DNA from: Petralouisia muris
Lineage (GTDB): Bacteria > Bacillota > Clostridia > Lachnospirales > Lachnospiraceae
Length of the DNA: 64,000 nt
Assembly (NCBI RefSeq): GCF_004793545.1
Contig: NZ_SRYA01000001.1
Coordinates: 62,001 to 126,000 of the forward strand
Direction of reading: 5' to 3'
Below are positions 1 through 8,093 of the stretch, one piece after another. Position numbers and translations under genes: made by a program. Each line of letters begins with the position of its first letter. Within the stretch, counting starts at the first letter, position 1. The notes under the pieces are model-generated. The model was not told the DNA's origin. It was given only the letters and a program-made list of their open reading frames with translations, and ran no database searches.

Positions 1-536
1 ATCTGTCCCACGCCGATTTCCTGCATTTTGCTTTCCAGGGCTTCCATAAATCCTTTTCCGGAGGTTGGAGAGGTGTCACGGCCATCCAGGAAGCAATGCA
101 CATATACTTTCTCAACGCCTTCCCGCTTTGCCATTTCCAGCAATCCGTATAAATGCGTATTATGGCTGTGTACGCCGCCGTCTGACAGCAGACCGTACAA
201 ATGCAGGGCAGAGTCATTGTCTTTTACATTCTGCATTCCCTTAAGCAGCGCTTCATTTTTAAAGAAATCTCCATCTACGATTTCCTTGCTGATTCTGGTT
301 AATTCCTGATACACAATTCTTCCTGCACCCATATTCAAATGGCCTACTTCGGAATTACCCATCTGTCCGTCCGGCAATCCTACCGAAAGCCCGCTGGCAT
401 AGCCTCTGACGAAAGGATAATCTTTCATCAAGCCGTCAATGTTGGGGGTATTCGCCTCATACACTGCATTTGCCTCATGCTTTTCATTTAATCCAAATCC
501 ATCCAAAATCATTAATACTGCTGGTTTTTTGCTCAT
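1..536 (-). CDS. gpmI: 2,3-bisphosphoglycerate-independent phosphoglycerate mutase, 5' part only
   Basis: Interconverts 3- and 2-phosphoglycerate in glycolysis using two Mn ions and a phosphoserine. Only the N-terminal 178 residues or so lie in the window and the gene runs off the left edge. The start [15 protein letters not shown] carries the metal-binding [12 protein letters not shown] holds the catalytic serine, and GGVHSHNTH and FLDGRDT are the usual iPGM substrate and metal motifs. The start at 536 has a GGGAG ribosome site about 12 bases upstream. Its 5' UTR contains a two-unit repeat directly after a sigma-A-like promoter. Identification is firm; only completeness is unknown. Confidence 0.96.
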   Translation of the reverse strand, partial: MSKKPAVLMILDGFGLNEKHEANAVYEANTPNIDGLMKDYPFVRGYASGLSVGLPDGQMGNSEVGHLNMGAGRIVYQELTRISKEIVDGDFFKNEALLKGMQNVKDNDSALHLYGLLSDGGVHSHNTHLYGLLEMAKREGVEKVYVHCFLDGRDTSPTSGKGFMEALESKMQEIGVGQ

Positions 537-579
537 AAGATTTTCCATCTCCCTTTCTCTCTTTAAAATGATATTTCAT

Positions 580-720
580 TTCAGGGCTCCTCCCGGCCTC
601 TTTGTTTTGATATTTCTAGTTTTGCGCCGGGTCCCTCCTCAAGGCAAGGCCTTCAGGGCTCCTCCCGGGCTCTTTGTTTTGATTATTTCTAGTTTTGCGC
701 CGGGTCCCTCCTCAAGGCAA
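580..720 (-). repeat. Two-unit tandem repeat (about 72 bp period) in the gpmI 5' UTR
   Basis: Two near-identical units start at 580 and 652. Read on the minus strand each has GAGGAGGGACCCGGCGCAAA, a spacer ending AACAAAGA, then CCGGGAGGAG and CCTGA. CCCGG and CCGGG can pair, so each unit can form a hairpin flanked by two GGAGG elements. The same family, as three exact units, is found at 13784-14006. The array begins directly at the gpmI -10 box, so it would be transcribed as leader RNA. Confidence 0.9.
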
Positions 721-750
721 ATTATAACACAACCGGAAGGAAAAATACAA
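721..750 (-). promoter_or_regulatory. Promoter of gpmI
   Basis: On the minus strand TTGTAT (745-750) and a perfect TATAAT (721-726) are separated by 18 bases. The -10 box abuts the repeat array, so transcription would start inside the first repeat unit. Assigned by match to the sigma-A consensus only. Confidence 0.7.
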
Positions 751-830
751 TTAATTTCATGAATTCTCCAACATCATCCTGCTGGCACAACCGAAAAAAT
801 GTGGTTACCGGCAATAAACATTCATAATCG

Positions 831-877
831 AAAAAAATGTGGCTTCCGGCAATGAAGATTCACCGCCGGAAACCACA
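831..877 (-). terminator. Intrinsic terminator after etfA
   Basis: A 13-bp inverted repeat (865-877 with 838-850, one G-U pair) around a 14-base loop is followed on the minus strand by seven T residues. It ends the butyrate operon. A partial second copy of the T-tract and stem arm lies at 792-812, which looks like a local duplication of the terminator. Confidence 0.9.
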
Positions 878-899
878 CAGAGTTTCATGACTTATCTGC

Positions 900-1946
900 T
901 TATTTCGTCATTTCAGCTTTCAAAGCTTCTGTCAAAGCCGGAACAACTTTATGTAAGTCTCCAACCACGCCATAGTCAGCTACATCAAAGATCGGAGCGT
1001 CCTCATCTTTGTTGATTGCAATGATGATATCTGCTTCTTCCATACCTGCCACGTGCTGGATTGCTCCGGAAATACCGATTGCAAAGTATACATTCGGACG
1101 AACTGTCTTACCAGTCTGGCCTACCTGTAAATCTACCGGCTTCCATCCATTTTCCACTACTGCACGGGAGCAGCTTACGGTTCCGCCGATCACGTCTGCC
1201 AAATCCTGCAGCATCTTGAAGTTCTCTGCGCTTCCAACTCCGCGTCCGCCGGAAACCAGAATCTTTGCTTCCATGATATCTTCTGTTTCTTTTACAGCTT
1301 TTACCACGTTAAGGATTTCAACGTATTTGTCATTGGGAGTAAATCCTGGATTGTACTCAACTACATTAGCTTTTGCACCCTTAATCGGATCAATTTTCTG
1401 CATAACGCCGGGACGCACGGTTGCCATCTGAGGACGGTTGTCCGGGCATGCGATAGTAGCAATTGTGTTGCCGCCAAATGCAGGACGGGTCATAAGCAGC
1501 TGATTGTGCTTCTGCTCATTTTCTTTTCCCGGAACCGGATTCAATGGGAAATCACCGATTTCCAATACGGTACAGTCTGCAGTAAGACCAGTCTTCACCC
1601 TTGCGGACACACGGGGACCAAGGTCACGTCCGATTGCAGTAGCGCCTACTAACATAATTTCCGGTTTATACTCATTGATGACAGATGCAAGGGCATGTGT
1701 ATAAGGCTCTGTTCTGTACTCTTTCAATTCCGGATCATCTACAACGATGACTTTATCTGCACCGTACTCTGCCAGCTGATCTGCCAAATCTTTTACTCCG
1801 GAACCAATCAATACTGCTGTTACATCTGTGCTTAAATCTTTTGCCAAGTCTTTCGCTTTGCCCAGTAATTCAAAAGCAATTCCGCTTAATACATTGTCTA
1901 CCTGCTGTGCAAAGACATATACTCCTTTATATGCTTCTAAACCCAT
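900..1946 (-). CDS. etfA: Electron transfer flavoprotein alpha subunit
   Basis: FAD-binding subunit of the EtfAB heterodimer, which in clostridia works with butyryl-CoA dehydrogenase to couple crotonyl-CoA reduction by NADH to ferredoxin reduction. The C-terminal FAD domain is clear: VSGGRGVGSAENF, then GQTGKTVRPNVYFAIGISGA and the AINKDEDAPIFDVADYG segment. Length 348 residues. I start at MGLEAYKG (1946), preceded by AGGAAAGTGGTG, because the 13 residues of the longer frame look like untranslated leader. Last gene of thl-hbd-bcd-etfB-etfA, followed by a strong terminator. Confidence 0.97.
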   Translation of the reverse strand: MGLEAYKGVYVFAQQVDNVLSGIAFELLGKAKDLAKDLSTDVTAVLIGSGVKDLADQLAEYGADKVIVVDDPELKEYRTEPYTHALASVINEYKPEIMLVGATAIGRDLGPRVSARVKTGLTADCTVLEIGDFPLNPVPGKENEQKHNQLLMTRPAFGGNTIATIACPDNRPQMATVRPGVMQKIDPIKGAKANVVEYNPGFTPNDKYVEILNVVKAVKETEDIMEAKILVSGGRGVGSAENFKMLQDLADVIGGTVSCSRAVVENGWKPVDLQVGQTGKTVRPNVYFAIGISGAIQHVAGMEEADIIIAINKDEDAPIFDVADYGVVGDLHKVVPALTEALKAEMTK

Positions 1947-2026
1947 TATTTTCACCACTTTCCTTATTTTTACGGATATTCGCAATCCATCTGATTCGCT
2001 CTTTCGTGAGCTTTCTGAACTTTTCT

Positions 2027-2812
2027 TTAGATTACGTGTTTCTCTTTCAATTTACCTGTAATATAGGCAACTGCATCTTCGGGCGTATCGGGAACCACTT
2101 TTTCTCCGGCACCTTTTTTCACTTTATCAGATGCCTTTGCAATCTTCGTAGGTGAGCCTTTTAATCCAAGGTCAGAATCATCTACATCCTTCAAATCTGC
2201 CCTGCCCCATACAGTTACTTCTTTGTCGTAAGCGTCAAAGATTCCGCCCGGCGTCATATAACGCGGCTCGTTTAACTCGGAAAGAGCGGTAACTAAACAT
2301 GGCATTTTTGCCTTTAATTCATGATATCTATCTTCATACTGACGCTGAACTACTACATAGTCCCCATCAATCTTGATTTCCTGCGCATAGGAAATAACTG
2401 GAATATTCAGGTGCTCAGAAATCTGAGGTCCAACCTGTGCGGTATCGCCGTCGATTGCCTGACGTCCGGTAATAATCAAATCATATTCCAGATTCCGGAT
2501 TGCTCCTGCAATTGTAGTAGAAGTAGCCCATGTGTCTGCTCCTCCTAATACTCTGTCTGTTACAAGGATGCCCTTGTCTGCACCCATTGCCATTGCTTCA
2601 CGGAGAACTTCGTCTGCTTTGGGAAGTCCCATGGTAAGTACAGTTACTTCTGCACCATACTGTTCTTTTAATCTAAGGGCTGCTTCTAACCCGGCTTTGT
2701 CGTCCGGATTCATAATAGTAAGCATTGCGCCTCTGTCCAGAGTACCGTCTGGATTGAATTTCACTCCGCCTTTGGTATCTGGTACCTGTTTTATACATAC
2801 AACGATTTTCAC
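2027..2812 (-). CDS. etfB: Electron transfer flavoprotein beta subunit
   Basis: Small subunit of EtfAB, 261 residues, beginning MKIVVCIKQVPDT as is typical of the family. The stretch GRQAIDGDTAQVGPQ is the conserved nucleotide-binding loop; bifurcating clostridial EtfB proteins bind the second FAD and NADH here. It sits 80 bases upstream of the etfA start and 122 bases downstream of bcd on the same strand. Its pairing with Bcd suggests the bifurcating butyryl-CoA dehydrogenase complex; whether this one bifurcates cannot be proved from sequence alone. Confidence 0.97.
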   Translation of the reverse strand: MKIVVCIKQVPDTKGGVKFNPDGTLDRGAMLTIMNPDDKAGLEAALRLKEQYGAEVTVLTMGLPKADEVLREAMAMGADKGILVTDRVLGGADTWATSTTIAGAIRNLEYDLIITGRQAIDGDTAQVGPQISEHLNIPVISYAQEIKIDGDYVVVQRQYEDRYHELKAKMPCLVTALSELNEPRYMTPGGIFDAYDKEVTVWGRADLKDVDDSDLGLKGSPTKIAKASDKVKKGAGEKVVPDTPEDAVAYITGKLKEKHVI

Positions 2813-2934
2813 GGTAATTCACTCCTTATGTTTTATTTTTGTGGCGAAAACTCCCGGCTTCCATCACATAGATAACCGTTTTGCCCGTCACTGGCATATT
2901 GAGATCAATGATTTTGTAAGCGCTGAATAATAAT

Positions 2935-4089
2935 TTATTTCAGCAATGCGCCGGAAATAACCATACGCTGAACTTCAGAAGTTCCTTCATAAATCTCTGT
3001 GATCTTAGCATCACGCATCATACGCTCTACATCGTATTCTCTGATGTATCCGTATCCGCCGAAGAGCTGAACGCATCTGGTGGTTACATCCATAGCAACC
3101 TCTGCTGCAAATAATTTAGCCTTAGCTGCTTCAACAGAATAAACCTTCTGTGTTGCTTTTGCCATAGCTGCTTTGTAAACCAGAAGCTGAGCCGCTTCAA
3201 TCTTAGCTGCCATATCTGCTAACTGGAACTGAGTGTTCTGCTGTGCAGCGATGGAACGTCCGAACTGTTTTCTTTCTTTTGTATAAGCAACAGTTGCCTC
3301 CAATGCGCCTTCTGCGATACCAAGAGCCTGAGCTGCAATACCGATACGTCCGCCGTCTAATGTATGCATCGCAATTGGGAAACCTTTGCCTTCCGGCCCT
3401 AACAGATTCTCTTTGGGGATTCTGCAGTCTTCAAAAATCAATTCATATGTAGCAGAGCCGCGGATACCCATTTTCTTTTCCTTGGTTCCAAAGGAGAAGC
3501 CTGGAGTTCCTTTCTCTACGATAAAGGTGGAGAAATTCTTTTTCTTCCTTCCTCTCTTATCTTCCACTACGCTTGTAATTGCAATTACAATATAGATATC
3601 AGCTTCCTTACCATTTGTAATAAAGCATTTGGAGCCGTTTAATACCCATTGATCACCGTCCAACACTGCCTTGGTCTGGCATCCCTGTGCGTCGGTGCCT
3701 GCACCTGGCTCTGTCAGGGCAAATGCGCCCAGTTTCTCTCCTCTTGCAAGCGGTGCAAGATATTTCTGCTTCTGTTCCTCATTGCCGTATGTCATGATAG
3801 GGTCACAGCAAAGGGAAGTGTGTGCGGATACGATAACGCCGGTAGTGCCGCAAACCTTGGATAATTCCTCTACACACATAATGTAGGTAAGAGGGTCACA
3901 TCCCTGTCCGCCGTACTCCTTCGGAATAGGAATACCCATGAATCCTATTTTCTGCATTTTTTCTACGGTTCCTCTTGGGAATTTTTCTGTTTCGTCAACT
4001 TCCTGAGCAAGAGGCTTTACTTCATTTTCAGCAAACTCTCTGAACAGAGTTCTCGCCATTTCATGTTTTTTATCTAAAGAAAAATCCAT
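2935..4089 (-). CDS. bcd: Short-chain (butyryl-CoA) acyl-CoA dehydrogenase
   Basis: FAD enzyme of 384 residues that reduces crotonyl-CoA to butyryl-CoA. FAD and substrate contacts are seen in [14 protein letters not shown] and in [13 protein letters not shown]. The catalytic glutamate is in the C-terminal motif [11 protein letters not shown]. Neighbours hbd, etfB and etfA identify it as the butyrate-forming member of the family rather than a branched-chain or glutaryl enzyme. A short imperfect hairpin (about 4131-4163) lies between it and hbd. Confidence 0.97.
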   Translation of the reverse strand: MDFSLDKKHEMARTLFREFAENEVKPLAQEVDETEKFPRGTVEKMQKIGFMGIPIPKEYGGQGCDPLTYIMCVEELSKVCGTTGVIVSAHTSLCCDPIMTYGNEEQKQKYLAPLARGEKLGAFALTEPGAGTDAQGCQTKAVLDGDQWVLNGSKCFITNGKEADIYIVIAITSVVEDKRGRKKKNFSTFIVEKGTPGFSFGTKEKKMGIRGSATYELIFEDCRIPKENLLGPEGKGFPIAMHTLDGGRIGIAAQALGIAEGALEATVAYTKERKQFGRSIAAQQNTQFQLADMAAKIEAAQLLVYKAAMAKATQKVYSVEAAKAKLFAAEVAMDVTTRCVQLFGGYGYIREYDVERMMRDAKITEIYEGTSEVQRMVISGALLK

Positions 4090-4177
4090 GATACTTTTCC
4101 TCCAAACTTTCTTTTATTTTCAATACAGCATGGCCTTGCAGACTGGCTGCCCGGCCACGCTTCATTATATTTATGTA

Positions 4178-5017
4178 TTATTTGCTGTAGTCATAGAAAC
4201 CGATTCCGGTCTTCTGTCCCAGCTTGCCTGCACGAACCATTTTCTTTAACAATGGATGCGGACGGTATTTCGGATCTCCTGTTTCGTCATACAATACATT
4301 CATGATTGCAAGGCAAATATCAAGACCAACCAAATCTCCCAAAGCCAGAGGTCCCATCGGATGGTTTGCGCCTAACTTCATAGCAGTGTCAATGCCTTCT
4401 ACAGAAGCAACGCCGTCTGCATAGATTCCAACCGCTTCATTGATCATCGGAATTAAGATTCTGTTTACAACAAAACCTGCAGCTTCATTTACTTCTACTG
4501 GAGTTTTGCCGATTTCTTCAGAAATTTTAACGATTTTGTCTTTCATATCGTCCGGCGTGTTCTCACCTTTGATAACCTCAATCAGCTTCATAACCGGAGC
4601 CGGGTTAAAGAAATGCATACCAATGACCGGTCTGTCAAGTCCTGCGCCAATCTCTGTGATGGAAAGGGAAGATGTGTTAGTTGCAAACATGCAGTCTTTC
4701 TTTACGATATCCTGCAGCTCTTTGAAAGTCTGTTTCTTAATGTCCATTACTTCCAATGCTGCTTCTACGATCAAATCGCAGTCACCGCAGATTTCCTTTG
4801 TGCCTGTGGTAATTTTAGCCAGGATTGCATCCGCTTTTGCCTGATCCATTTTGCCCTTTGCAACTCTCTTCTCAAATCCTTTTGCAATTTTGTTCTTGCC
4901 GTTTGCCGCAAATTCGTCATTAATATCGCAGAGGCATACTTCATATCCTTCTGTCTGTGCAAATGCCTGTGCAATTCCGGAACCCATGGTTCCTGCTCCA
5001 ATAACGCCAACTTTCAT
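4178..5017 (-). CDS. hbd: 3-hydroxybutyryl-CoA dehydrogenase
   Basis: NAD(P)-dependent reduction of acetoacetyl-CoA to 3-hydroxybutyryl-CoA. It is 279 residues, the usual length of stand-alone Hbd. The N-terminus [17 protein letters not shown] is the Rossmann glycine motif, and [15 protein letters not shown] contains the catalytic histidine. Ribosome site AAGGAGG lies close upstream. Next to thl, but no crotonase (crt) gene lies between thl, hbd and bcd; the dehydration step must be encoded elsewhere. Confidence 0.97.
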   Translation of the reverse strand: MKVGVIGAGTMGSGIAQAFAQTEGYEVCLCDINDEFAANGKNKIAKGFEKRVAKGKMDQAKADAILAKITTGTKEICGDCDLIVEAALEVMDIKKQTFKELQDIVKKDCMFATNTSSLSITEIGAGLDRPVIGMHFFNPAPVMKLIEVIKGENTPDDMKDKIVKISEEIGKTPVEVNEAAGFVVNRILIPMINEAVGIYADGVASVEGIDTAMKLGANHPMGPLALGDLVGLDICLAIMNVLYDETGDPKYRPHPLLKKMVRAGKLGQKTGIGFYDYSK

Positions 5018-5048
5018 GATAGTCCTCCTTAAATTATTCTATGGGATA

Positions 5049-5152
5049 CCGGGGACTGGCCCCGGCGCCCCATTAGCTTTCTTATTTCCGGATGTTACAG
5101 AAGCCTTAACCTCCGTAATGGTATGAATTCATGCCGCCTGCCCCAGGGCAGG
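5049..5152 (-). promoter_or_regulatory. Two GC-rich hairpins between thl and hbd
   Basis: The 152-base gap between thl and hbd holds two perfect inverted repeats: CCTGCCC/GGGCAGG (5137-5152, 2-base loop) and CCGGGG/CCCCGG (5049-5065, 5-base loop). Neither is followed by a T-run, so they are more likely RNA-processing or stability elements than terminators. No crt remnant could be recognised in the gap. Confidence 0.55.
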
Positions 5153-5169
5153 AACGGCTTGATTCTATA

Positions 5170-6351
5170 TTAGTCTCTCTCAACGATGGTAGAGCATCCC
5201 ATACCGCCGCCGATGCACAGAGTTGCAAGACCCTTCTTAGCGTCTCTTCTCTGCATCTCATGTAACAATGTAACAAGAATACGGCATCCGCTGGCTCCAA
5301 CAGGATGTCCAAGAGCGATTGCGCCTCCGTTTACATTTACTTTGCTCATATCAAAGTTCAGATCGTGAGCCACTGCCAGAGACTGAGCTGCGAATGCTTC
5401 GTTTGCCTCTACCAGATCCATATCGTCAATGGTTAAACCTGTCTTTTCAAATACTTTCTTTGTGGAAGCAACCGGGCCTACTCCCATAATGGAAGGATCT
5501 ACGCCGCCGAGAGCTCCTGCTACGAAAGAAGCCATAGGCTTCACGCCTAATTCTTTTGCTTTTTCTTCGCTCATAACAACAACTGCCGCTGCACCGTCAT
5601 TGATACCGGAAGCATTTGCCGCTGTAACGATTCCGTCTGGTTTGAATGCAGGACGCAGCTTAGAGATGCCTTCCTTAGTTGTTCCAGGACGCGGGCCTTC
5701 GTCTGTATCTACAATAACTGTTTTCTTTTTCTGTTTTACTTCTACAGGAACGATTTCATCTTTGAACTTGCCGTCGTTAATTGCCTGTTCGCATTTCTGC
5801 TGTGAAGCTGCAGCGAACTCGTCTAACTGCTCTCTGGTCAGTCCCCACTGCTCTGCTACGTTTTCAGCTGTGATTCCCATATGATACTGGTTGAATGCAT
5901 CCCACAATGCATCATTTACCATGGTATCCACCAAAGTAGCATTGTTCATTCTGTATCCGTAACGTCCCTGCATAGCTGCATAAGGAGCCATAGACATATT
6001 TTCCATACCGCCTGCTACAACGATATCAGCATCGCCTGCCTGAATCATCTGAGCAGCCATATTTACACAGTTCAAACCGGAACCGCAAACTACGTTAACG
6101 GTAACTGCTGGCGTCTCAATTGGCAAACCAGCGTTGATGGACGCCTGACGTGCCACGTTCTGTCCTAAACCAGCCTGGATAACACAACCCATATACACAT
6201 GATCCACCTGTTCAGCCGGAACGCCTGCCCTGCTTAATGCTTCCTTAATTACGATAGATCCCAATACCGGTGCCGGAGTTGTGCTTAAAGCTCCTCCCAT
6301 AGTTCCGATTGCAGTACGGCATGCGCCTGCCAAAACAACTTTCTTTGCCAT
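5170..6351 (-). CDS. thl: Acetyl-CoA C-acetyltransferase (thiolase)
   Basis: Condenses two acetyl-CoA to acetoacetyl-CoA, the first step of butyrate formation. It is 393 residues. The nucleophilic cysteine is in [12 protein letters not shown], the catalytic histidine in [17 protein letters not shown], and the second cysteine in [11 protein letters not shown] use the start MAKKVVLAG at 6351, with AAGGAG upstream; the 20 residues before it in the open frame are leader. First gene of the butyrate operon, behind a long leader with a Rex-like box. Confidence 0.97.
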   Translation of the reverse strand: MAKKVVLAGACRTAIGTMGGALSTTPAPVLGSIVIKEALSRAGVPAEQVDHVYMGCVIQAGLGQNVARQASINAGLPIETPAVTVNVVCGSGLNCVNMAAQMIQAGDADIVVAGGMENMSMAPYAAMQGRYGYRMNNATLVDTMVNDALWDAFNQYHMGITAENVAEQWGLTREQLDEFAAASQQKCEQAINDGKFKDEIVPVEVKQKKKTVIVDTDEGPRPGTTKEGISKLRPAFKPDGIVTAANASGINDGAAAVVVMSEEKAKELGVKPMASFVAGALGGVDPSIMGVGPVASTKKVFEKTGLTIDDMDLVEANEAFAAQSLAVAHDLNFDMSKVNVNGGAIALGHPVGASGCRILVTLLHEMQRRDAKKGLATLCIGGGMGCSTIVERD

Positions 6352-6416
6352 TTTCTTCGTCTCCTTCTTTAAATATAGTGTATCGCGAAAACTTTTTGAC
6401 AAAATCACCAAAATTC

Positions 6417-6434
6417 ATGTTATTTTTTTAACAA
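6417..6434. promoter_or_regulatory. Rex-like redox operator upstream of thl
   Basis: The minus strand reads TTGTTAAAAAAATAACAT. The left half matches the Rex consensus TTGTTAANNNNTTAACAA exactly and the right half matches 5 of 7. Rex is known to repress butyrate genes in clostridia when the NADH/NAD ratio is low. The site lies between the distal promoter and the thl start, where it could block transcription. Confidence 0.6.
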
Positions 6435-6442
6435 TCTTTTGC

Positions 6443-6521
6443 CAAAAAAAGGAAAACAGGCTGTGGACCTCTTCCAGGCTTCCATACCTGCAGGGCGCTT
6501 CCGATGATTCCCGTTTTTCCT
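6443..6521 (-). terminator. Possible attenuator hairpin in the thl leader
   Basis: AGGAAAAACGGG (6510-6521) can pair with CCTGTTTTCCT (6450-6460), followed on the minus strand by seven T residues. The stem of about 11 pairs has one bulge and one G-U pair, and its loop of about 50 bases has its own small hairpin (CAGG/CCTG). It lies downstream of the distal promoter, so it could terminate leader transcripts. The long loop makes this tentative. Confidence 0.45.
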
Positions 6522-6544
6522 GTGTTTTCTCCGTCGATAAAAGT

Positions 6545-6573
6545 ATCCTAGCATATTTTTACGTAAATTGCAA
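6545..6573 (-). promoter_or_regulatory. Distal promoter of the thl operon
   Basis: TTGCAA (6568-6573) and TAGGAT (6545-6550) with 17-base spacing on the minus strand, preceded by an A/T-rich stretch. A second, weaker TTGTCA box lies nearer thl (6396-6401), with TATATT (6371-6376) 19 bases downstream. The 376-base gap 6352-6727 holds these promoters, the Rex-like box, the leader hairpin and the terminator of the next gene. Confidence 0.6.
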
Positions 6574-6654
6574 GAATTATCTTGCCCCCGCTCTCCCTCT
6601 GTCCTTTTGTCTATCTTTGTTATATTTTTATCATTCTTTCCAGCCTTTTTCCCA

Positions 6655-6695
6655 GAAAAAAGGCTGTTTTTTGTAAATATTATACAAAAACTGCC
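6655..6695 (-). terminator. Terminator of the SleB-like hydrolase gene
   Basis: The minus strand forms a stem of GGC, G and TTTTTGTA against TACAAAAA, C and GCC with one mismatch and one bulge, then six T residues. A second hairpin overlaps it (CAGCC TTTTT with AAAAA GGCTG, about 6641-6666) and is followed by T residues on the plus strand, so the element could act in both directions. Confidence 0.7.
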
Positions 6696-6727
6696 TTTTC
6701 CTCATCTTCTGCTGTTTCCGCTATGTA

Positions 6728-7915
6728 TTAATAAAAAACATGATTGCCGATGACAGTGCCGGGAATGGTTCCGTCATTCCTCCTGAAATACAGACAACTA
6801 ATTGTAATGTTTCCGCCGAGAACTTCTCCTGCCGCCTGGGTGCAGCTCTGATTGGCCCCTTTTGCCAGCACAGAAGCAAACCGCCCGCTTGCCACAGGGG
6901 AAAATTGTCCGCCCTGATAGATGACTCCCGCCACCGTATTGGGAAAATAGGAGCTTCTCACCCGGTTCATCACAACGCTTCCCACCGCCAGCTTTCCTTC
7001 ATAGCTTTCCCCTCCTGCTTCGCACTGAATCAACGCTGCCAGAAGTGAAATATCAGAAGCGTCGCTGCTGGGCGTAACCGTCCCGCTGCCTGTGGAACTG
7101 TTCTGGTTCTGTTTGACTTCTTCTTGCTTCTTGATTTCCTCTTCCTGTTTTCTGATTTCTGCCAGCCTTTTTGCATCCTCGGCTGCTTTCTGGGCTTCCA
7201 GCTCCTCCTCATAAGCCTTCTGCCGTTCAATTTCCGCTTCATAGGCTTTTACATCTGCCTGGGCTTCTGCAAGCTGTTTTCTGGCAGCGCTCAGCTTCTC
7301 GGAAGTGCTGTCTACAAGAACTGCCAGCTCCTGCTTTTTTTCTTCCTGCTGCAGCTGCAATTCTGCCAGCTGCTGTTCCTGCGATTCCAGCTCCTGTTCT
7401 TTTCCTGCAATTTCCTCTTTCGTTGCACGGTATTCTTCCAGCATTTTCCGATCGTAGTTATGAATATTTACGATATATTCTCCTTTATTCAGAAAATCTG
7501 CAAAATTCTCCGCGCTCAGCAGCACTTCCACCATTCCTTCCATGTCCATTTCATACATGAACCGGATTCTTTTTTTCATGGCCTCATACTGCTCCTGTTC
7601 TCTAATTCTGGCTCCTTCCAGCGCAATCCTGGTTTCCTCCAGGCTGTTTCTGGTGCTTGTGAGCTGCTCTTCCGTCTCATTCAGCCTGGCGGCCGCATCC
7701 TCCAGACTGCTGTTGAACTCCTTCAGATCTCCTTCCAGACTTCCTGCCTTGCCAGACAGGCTGTTGGCCTGATTTTCTGCTTCTTTCTTCTGTTGCTCCA
7801 GGTCTTTGATCCCTTCCTGGACTTCATTTATTTTCCCCTGAGTTGCAAAAACCACCAGATTGGATAAACAACACAAAAGGAAAATTAATGCCAGGGCTTT
7901 TCCTGTTCTCTTCAT
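6728..7915 (-). CDS. Secreted coiled-coil protein with SleB/CwlJ-type cell wall hydrolase domain
   Basis: A 395-residue exported protein. Residues 1-25 are a signal peptide (MKRTGKALALIFLLCC then a small-residue cleavage region). Residues 26-265 are a long Gln/Glu-rich coiled coil resembling the N-terminal half of PcsB. After a Ser/Thr linker, the last 110 residues are a hydrolase_2 (SleB-like) domain starting LLAALIQCEAGGESYEGKLA, where the glutamate is the likely catalytic acid. The start is set by GGAGG six bases before ATG 7915. Probable role: peptidoglycan cleavage in division or spore germination; the coiled coil would hold the enzyme inactive or dock it, by analogy to PcsB. Confidence 0.88.
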   Translation of the reverse strand: MKRTGKALALIFLLCCLSNLVVFATQGKINEVQEGIKDLEQQKKEAENQANSLSGKAGSLEGDLKEFNSSLEDAAARLNETEEQLTSTRNSLEETRIALEGARIREQEQYEAMKKRIRFMYEMDMEGMVEVLLSAENFADFLNKGEYIVNIHNYDRKMLEEYRATKEEIAGKEQELESQEQQLAELQLQQEEKKQELAVLVDSTSEKLSAARKQLAEAQADVKAYEAEIERQKAYEEELEAQKAAEDAKRLAEIRKQEEEIKKQEEVKQNQNSSTGSGTVTPSSDASDISLLAALIQCEAGGESYEGKLAVGSVVMNRVRSSYFPNTVAGVIYQGGQFSPVASGRFASVLAKGANQSCTQAAGEVLGGNITISCLYFRRNDGTIPGTVIGNHVFY

Positions 7916-7963
7916 GGTATCCTCCAGTATCTCCATCCTGCTCCTTTGTGAACCGCTGTTAAA

Positions 7964-7992
7964 ATTCTATCACACTGGCGGCCGCAAAGCAA
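7964..7992 (-). promoter_or_regulatory. Promoter of the SleB-like hydrolase gene
   Basis: TTGCTT (7987-7992) and TAGAAT (7964-7969) on the minus strand with 17-base spacing, about 45 bases before the hydrolase start. It is divergent from the promoter of the HD-domain gene. Confidence 0.6.
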
Positions 7993-8023
7993 TTCCTGAA
8001 ATAATTTTATCTGCTGACAGTCT

Positions 8024-8053
8024 TTGCCAATTGCATATTTTATCCGATATAAA
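8024..8053 (+). promoter_or_regulatory. Promoter of the HD-domain gene
   Basis: TTGCCA (8024-8029) and TATAAA (8048-8053) with 18-base spacing, 41 bases before the chosen GTG start. Its position inside the longer open frame argues against starting that gene further upstream. Confidence 0.6.
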
Positions 8054-8093
8054 ATACAATGACAGAATGGCAACAGGATTTGGAGGTGTTTTC

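Noticed and set aside
5041-5160. Remnant of crt between thl and hbd
   Set aside because: All frames of the gap were read and none shows crotonase motifs; only hairpins are evident.
7124-7867. A 247-codon plus-strand open frame rich in Phe and Leu
   Set aside because: It is the antisense of the Gln/Glu-rich coiled coil of the SleB-like hydrolase, which explains its composition; it has no ribosome site or family match.
7860-8093. Upstream extension of the HD-domain gene
   Set aside because: It overlaps the divergent hydrolase gene and both promoters; the GTG at 8094 has GGAGG at proper spacing and starts the conserved N-terminus.
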